From assembly GCA_003641675.1 (NCBI GenBank), contig QNBI01000095.1:1-7304 (forward strand): a stretch of 7,304 nt of DNA, read 5' to 3'. Position 1 is the stretch's first letter, and each line of letters opens with the position of its first letter. The notes beneath the pieces are model-generated. The model saw only the letters and a program-made list of their open reading frames with translations. It was not told where the DNA came from and ran no database searches. Positions 5,300 to 7,304 of this stretch are shown one piece after another. The position numbers and the translations under genes were made by a program. This stretch comes from Spirochaetota bacterium (GTDB taxonomy: Bacteria; Spirochaetota; Spirochaetia; SZUA-6).

Positions 5300-6430
5300 C
5301 TAAAAAACCCTGCTTATCCCCACAGAAAGGGTATTCTTTTTATATTCGTTAGTTTTATCCGTTGATGTCTTCTCGGAATGACCGCAACGGATAAACCCTG
5401 TGAGATTTTCAGACAAATCATAGTTTAATCCGGCACTTATGCCTGAATTGGTATCTTCTACAGAAGAAGAGTCGTATTTACCTTTTCCGTAAAAAGCCGT
5501 AAGCAGAAATTTAACTTTGCCGGACAACTGCCGGTTAAACGAACCTGAAAACCGCCAGTTATTAAAAACATCCTGGGTGTAAGCGTTAGTGCTTGACTGC
5601 CGCGTAAAAGAAAGCCTGGCTTGAGTTACTTCGTCTAAGTCTCCGGTAAGAGATGAAAAAAAGAATGATTCCGTAAATGTCCTGTCATTATACCCGCTGA
5701 TGAAATCTATTCCCGCTCTTCCGTCAAGGTAAAGCTTCGGGGTTAAATACCTTCTGACTCCCCCGGAAAAAGAATTGGTATAAGAACTGTCCCCGGGGTC
5801 AAATTCCCTGTATGAAAAATCGTAGGAAGAAAGAAGAATCACAGCCGAACTCAAATAATAATCAGCGCTCACCCCTATTTTGTTAAGGGAAGAATCGCTT
5901 AAATCCGCCCGGTTAACTTTATAAACCTGGTTAGAATAGTTTAACCGGCAGGTTAACTGTTTAGAAAAATCTTTTGTCAGGGTAAAACCCGCGGTGTTTA
6001 GACAATAACTATATCTGCCGTCAGTCCTTCCGAACTCGTCTTCAAAACTGCGGGGTTCTTCTTTATGGTCAAAACTGTTCGTGAAAGAAATACGGGTATA
6101 CGGCGAGAATTCTTTAATGTAATTTAGAGTAAAGCTCTGCGACAAATTATTAAATTCATTCTCTTTCATAAACAACTGCTGATTCACGTCTAAATTACCC
6201 GACAGGCTTAAACTTTGAAGTTTTGTCTGATAATCCAGCCCTAATCCTAAAGCAATAGTTGTTATAAAATCGCTTTTTTTGTTATCTGAGGCAAAAGTGA
6301 TATTATCATCGTATTTCTGGCTGGCCGATACCTTAGGAGTAAGTTTCACATTAGAGAAATCAAAACAATACACAGCACGCCCGAAACCGAAAGCAAACAT
6401 AAATATTAAGAGAATAAAAAGGTTTTTCAT
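5300..6430 (-). CDS. Outer-membrane beta-barrel protein of the polysaccharide operon
   Basis: This 376-residue protein has a signal peptide (MKNLFILLIFMFAFGFG then RAVYC). The mature part is rich in alternating polar and hydrophobic or aromatic residues, as expected for transmembrane beta strands. It ends SVGISRVF. The terminal Phe is the classic recognition signal for outer-membrane barrel assembly. The early TPKVSASQKYDDNITF segment resembles outer-membrane barrel proteins found in exosortase-associated and other exopolysaccharide operons (family recollection, no search made). I cannot count the strands reliably. Its likely role is an outer-membrane component of polymer secretion or modification, working with the short Wza-like protein. 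The start overlaps the previous gene's stop as ATGA (6427-6430) and has no clear ribosome site, so translation is probably coupled to the HTH/HD-GYP gene. A Cys at 22 is not in a good lipobox. Confidence 0.85.
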   Translation of the reverse strand: MKNLFILLIFMFAFGFGRAVYCFDFSNVKLTPKVSASQKYDDNITFASDNKKSDFITTIALGLGLDYQTKLQSLSLSGNLDVNQQLFMKENEFNNLSQSFTLNYIKEFSPYTRISFTNSFDHKEEPRSFEDEFGRTDGRYSYCLNTAGFTLTKDFSKQLTCRLNYSNQVYKVNRADLSDSSLNKIGVSADYYLSSAVILLSSYDFSYREFDPGDSSYTNSFSGGVRRYLTPKLYLDGRAGIDFISGYNDRTFTESFFFSSLTGDLDEVTQARLSFTRQSSTNAYTQDVFNNWRFSGSFNRQLSGKVKFLLTAFYGKGKYDSSSVEDTNSGISAGLNYDLSENLTGFIRCGHSEKTSTDKTNEYKKNTLSVGISRVF

Positions 6431-7209
6431 GGTTTATAATTCAGGGATGAGAAAGCTTTTACTACTTCTTTATCAAATTGGCTGCCTGAACAACGGGATA
6501 TTTCGTCTTTAGCCGCGGGGATGGACATTGGTTTTTTGTATGAATCCCAGGCAATAAGAGAATGAAAAGTTTCCGCCAAAGATACAATCTTTGATTCAAT
6601 TAAAATCTTGCTTCCTGTCAGCCCGTCAGGATAACCTGCCCCGTCAACACGTTCATGATGCTGGCGGATAACATCCGCGGCCGGTTTTATTTCTTTTATG
6701 AAAAAAATCATACGCTCGCCAATTAAAGGATGGCTCTGTATTACCGAATACTCCTTTTTGTCTAACTCTCCCCGCTTATTTAAAATCGCTTCTTCAATAC
6801 CGATTTTGCCTATATCATGAAGCAAAGCGCCAAGGTAAACTCTTTCAATAGAGTTTCTCCCTAACTTTAAACTACGGGCAATCTCAACACTAAGGCCCGC
6901 GACATTACGCGAATGCCCCTTACAAAACCTCTGCCTTTGCTCTAACACCGATATAAGGCCGTCGGATAATTCAAGAACCGCTTTATTTAAAGAAACAAAT
7001 GCCGGAACTTCAATATTAGAAGTATCGGCAATTAAAAGTAAATCGCTTAGCTTTATTCTATGATGCCCGCCCGGTGTTTTGAAAGTTTTGAGCCTTCCCT
7101 GATAAATAAACTTTTTTAAAGTAGAAAGGCTGATATCCAAAATCTTAGCAGATTCTTTAGGAGTAAGGAATTTATCAATATCTTTCTCCAAACTGTGTTC
7201 TTTTATCAT
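6427..7209 (-). CDS. HTH (excisionase/MerR-like) and HD-GYP fusion regulator
   Basis: This 260-residue protein joins a small DNA-binding domain to a cyclic-di-GMP phosphodiesterase-type domain. Residues about 15-57 form a winged-helix excisionase/MerR-like unit: LTPKESAKILDISLSTLKKF, then the turn KTPGGHHRIKLSDL. Residues about 90-255 form HD-GYP: His99, HD at 131-132, His160, the His-His pair 184-185 and DGAGYP (189-194). In the later metal-binding region, where the family usually has ADxFDA-like residues, this protein reads AETFHSL (212-218). The first Asp is Glu213 and the next Asp is His216, so activity may be altered or lost. No receiver or transmembrane domain is present. It heads the operon, 37 bases past a consensus promoter, and overlaps the barrel gene by four bases. 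It could be a transcription regulator sensing or hydrolysing cyclic-di-GMP, possibly acting on its own promoter. Only the architecture is seen; the ligand is inferred. Confidence 0.92.
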   Translation of the reverse strand: MIKEHSLEKDIDKFLTPKESAKILDISLSTLKKFIYQGRLKTFKTPGGHHRIKLSDLLLIADTSNIEVPAFVSLNKAVLELSDGLISVLEQRQRFCKGHSRNVAGLSVEIARSLKLGRNSIERVYLGALLHDIGKIGIEEAILNKRGELDKKEYSVIQSHPLIGERMIFFIKEIKPAADVIRQHHERVDGAGYPDGLTGSKILIESKIVSLAETFHSLIAWDSYKKPMSIPAAKDEISRCSGSQFDKEVVKAFSSLNYKP

Positions 7210-7245
7210 AATAAGCCTGAATTTAGGTAAAAACGGTTAAAAGCG

Positions 7246-7273
7246 ATTATATCTATCTAAAACGATATGTCAA
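7246..7273 (-). promoter_or_regulatory. Consensus sigma-70-type promoter of the operon
   Basis: On the minus strand TTGACA (7268-7273) is separated by 16 bases from TATAAT (7246-7251). Both hexamers match the sigma-70 consensus perfectly. Initiation is predicted near 7238, leaving a leader of about 29 bases before ATG 7209. The leader holds AGG about seven bases before the start. A match to both consensus boxes suggests strong basal expression unless it is repressed. Confidence 0.85.
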
Positions 7274-7278
7274 GCAAA

Positions 7279-7302
7279 AACTTCATAGTAAACTTCATAG
7301 TA
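7279..7302. promoter_or_regulatory. 12-bp direct repeat immediately upstream of the -35 box
   Basis: AACTTCATAGTA occurs twice head to tail (7279-7290 and 7291-7302). On the minus strand this is TACTATGAAGTT repeated, ending five bases upstream of the -35 hexamer. The 12-bp spacing is about one helical turn and suits a regulator bound as a tandem array, or an AT-rich UP-like element. It may continue past the window end. Confidence 0.7.
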
Positions 7303-7304
7303 AA

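Noticed and set aside
5058..5303. Plus-strand reading frames of 60-81 residues over the transferase start
   Set aside because: They overlap the transferase N-terminus and the 18-bp tandem repeat, have repeat-derived low-complexity ends, and have no ribosome site.

Overview
The window is most likely a fragment of a surface-polysaccharide (exopolysaccharide or capsule) biosynthesis and export operon from an uncultured Gram-negative (diderm) bacterium. The diderm assignment rests on a secreted beta-barrel protein ending in phenylalanine and a Wza-type export protein. The AT-leaning composition, a GxxExxY-family gene and the dense families of short-word repeats resemble genomes of candidate phyla such as Omnitrophota or Desantisbacteria. 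That placement is only a guess, because there is no marker gene here.

All genes lie on the minus strand and read from about 7240 down to about 495. A consensus sigma-70-type promoter (7246-7273), preceded by a 12-bp direct repeat, heads the operon. The order is: an HTH/HD-GYP fusion protein (7209-6427), an outer-membrane beta-barrel protein joined by an ATGA overlap (6430-5300), a polyprenyl-phosphate sugar-1-phosphate transferase (5137-3731), a short Wza-like export protein (3681-3082), a GxxExxY protein (2848-2474), a Wzz-Wzc-like chain-length protein with a degenerate kinase domain (2393-777), and a previously uncalled 45-residue single-pass membrane protein (632-495).

A coherent reading is as follows. 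The transferase starts the repeat unit on the lipid carrier. The Wzz/Wzc-like protein controls polymer length and couples to the short Wza-like protein. The barrel could supply or assist the outer-membrane channel. The HTH/HD-GYP protein could link cyclic-di-GMP and transcription. The GxxExxY gene does not belong to this pathway and looks like a passenger.

The other striking content is repeats. Arrays built on ATCCGTG (reverse complement CACGGAT) occupy 648-776, 2412-2458 and 2849-3081, and related words occur in 1-120. The 2849-3081 array fills the whole gap from one gene's stop codon to the next gene's start codon. Together with 2412-2458, in opposite orientation, it brackets the GxxExxY gene. 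A different 7-bp repeat is embedded in frame inside the kinase-like gene (1100-1148). Positions 1-494 contain no convincing gene but hold at least five repeat or hairpin families (47-bp direct repeats, a duplicated GC-rich hairpin, a CCTTCGAC...CTCAGG palindrome, a 10-bp stem hairpin, and CCGCGTAAT and CTTCGCG word repeats). In 276-390 I see nothing beyond one copy of a 13-mer shared with the 47-bp repeats. The 5150-5299 gap holds an 18-bp tandem repeat and a hairpin.
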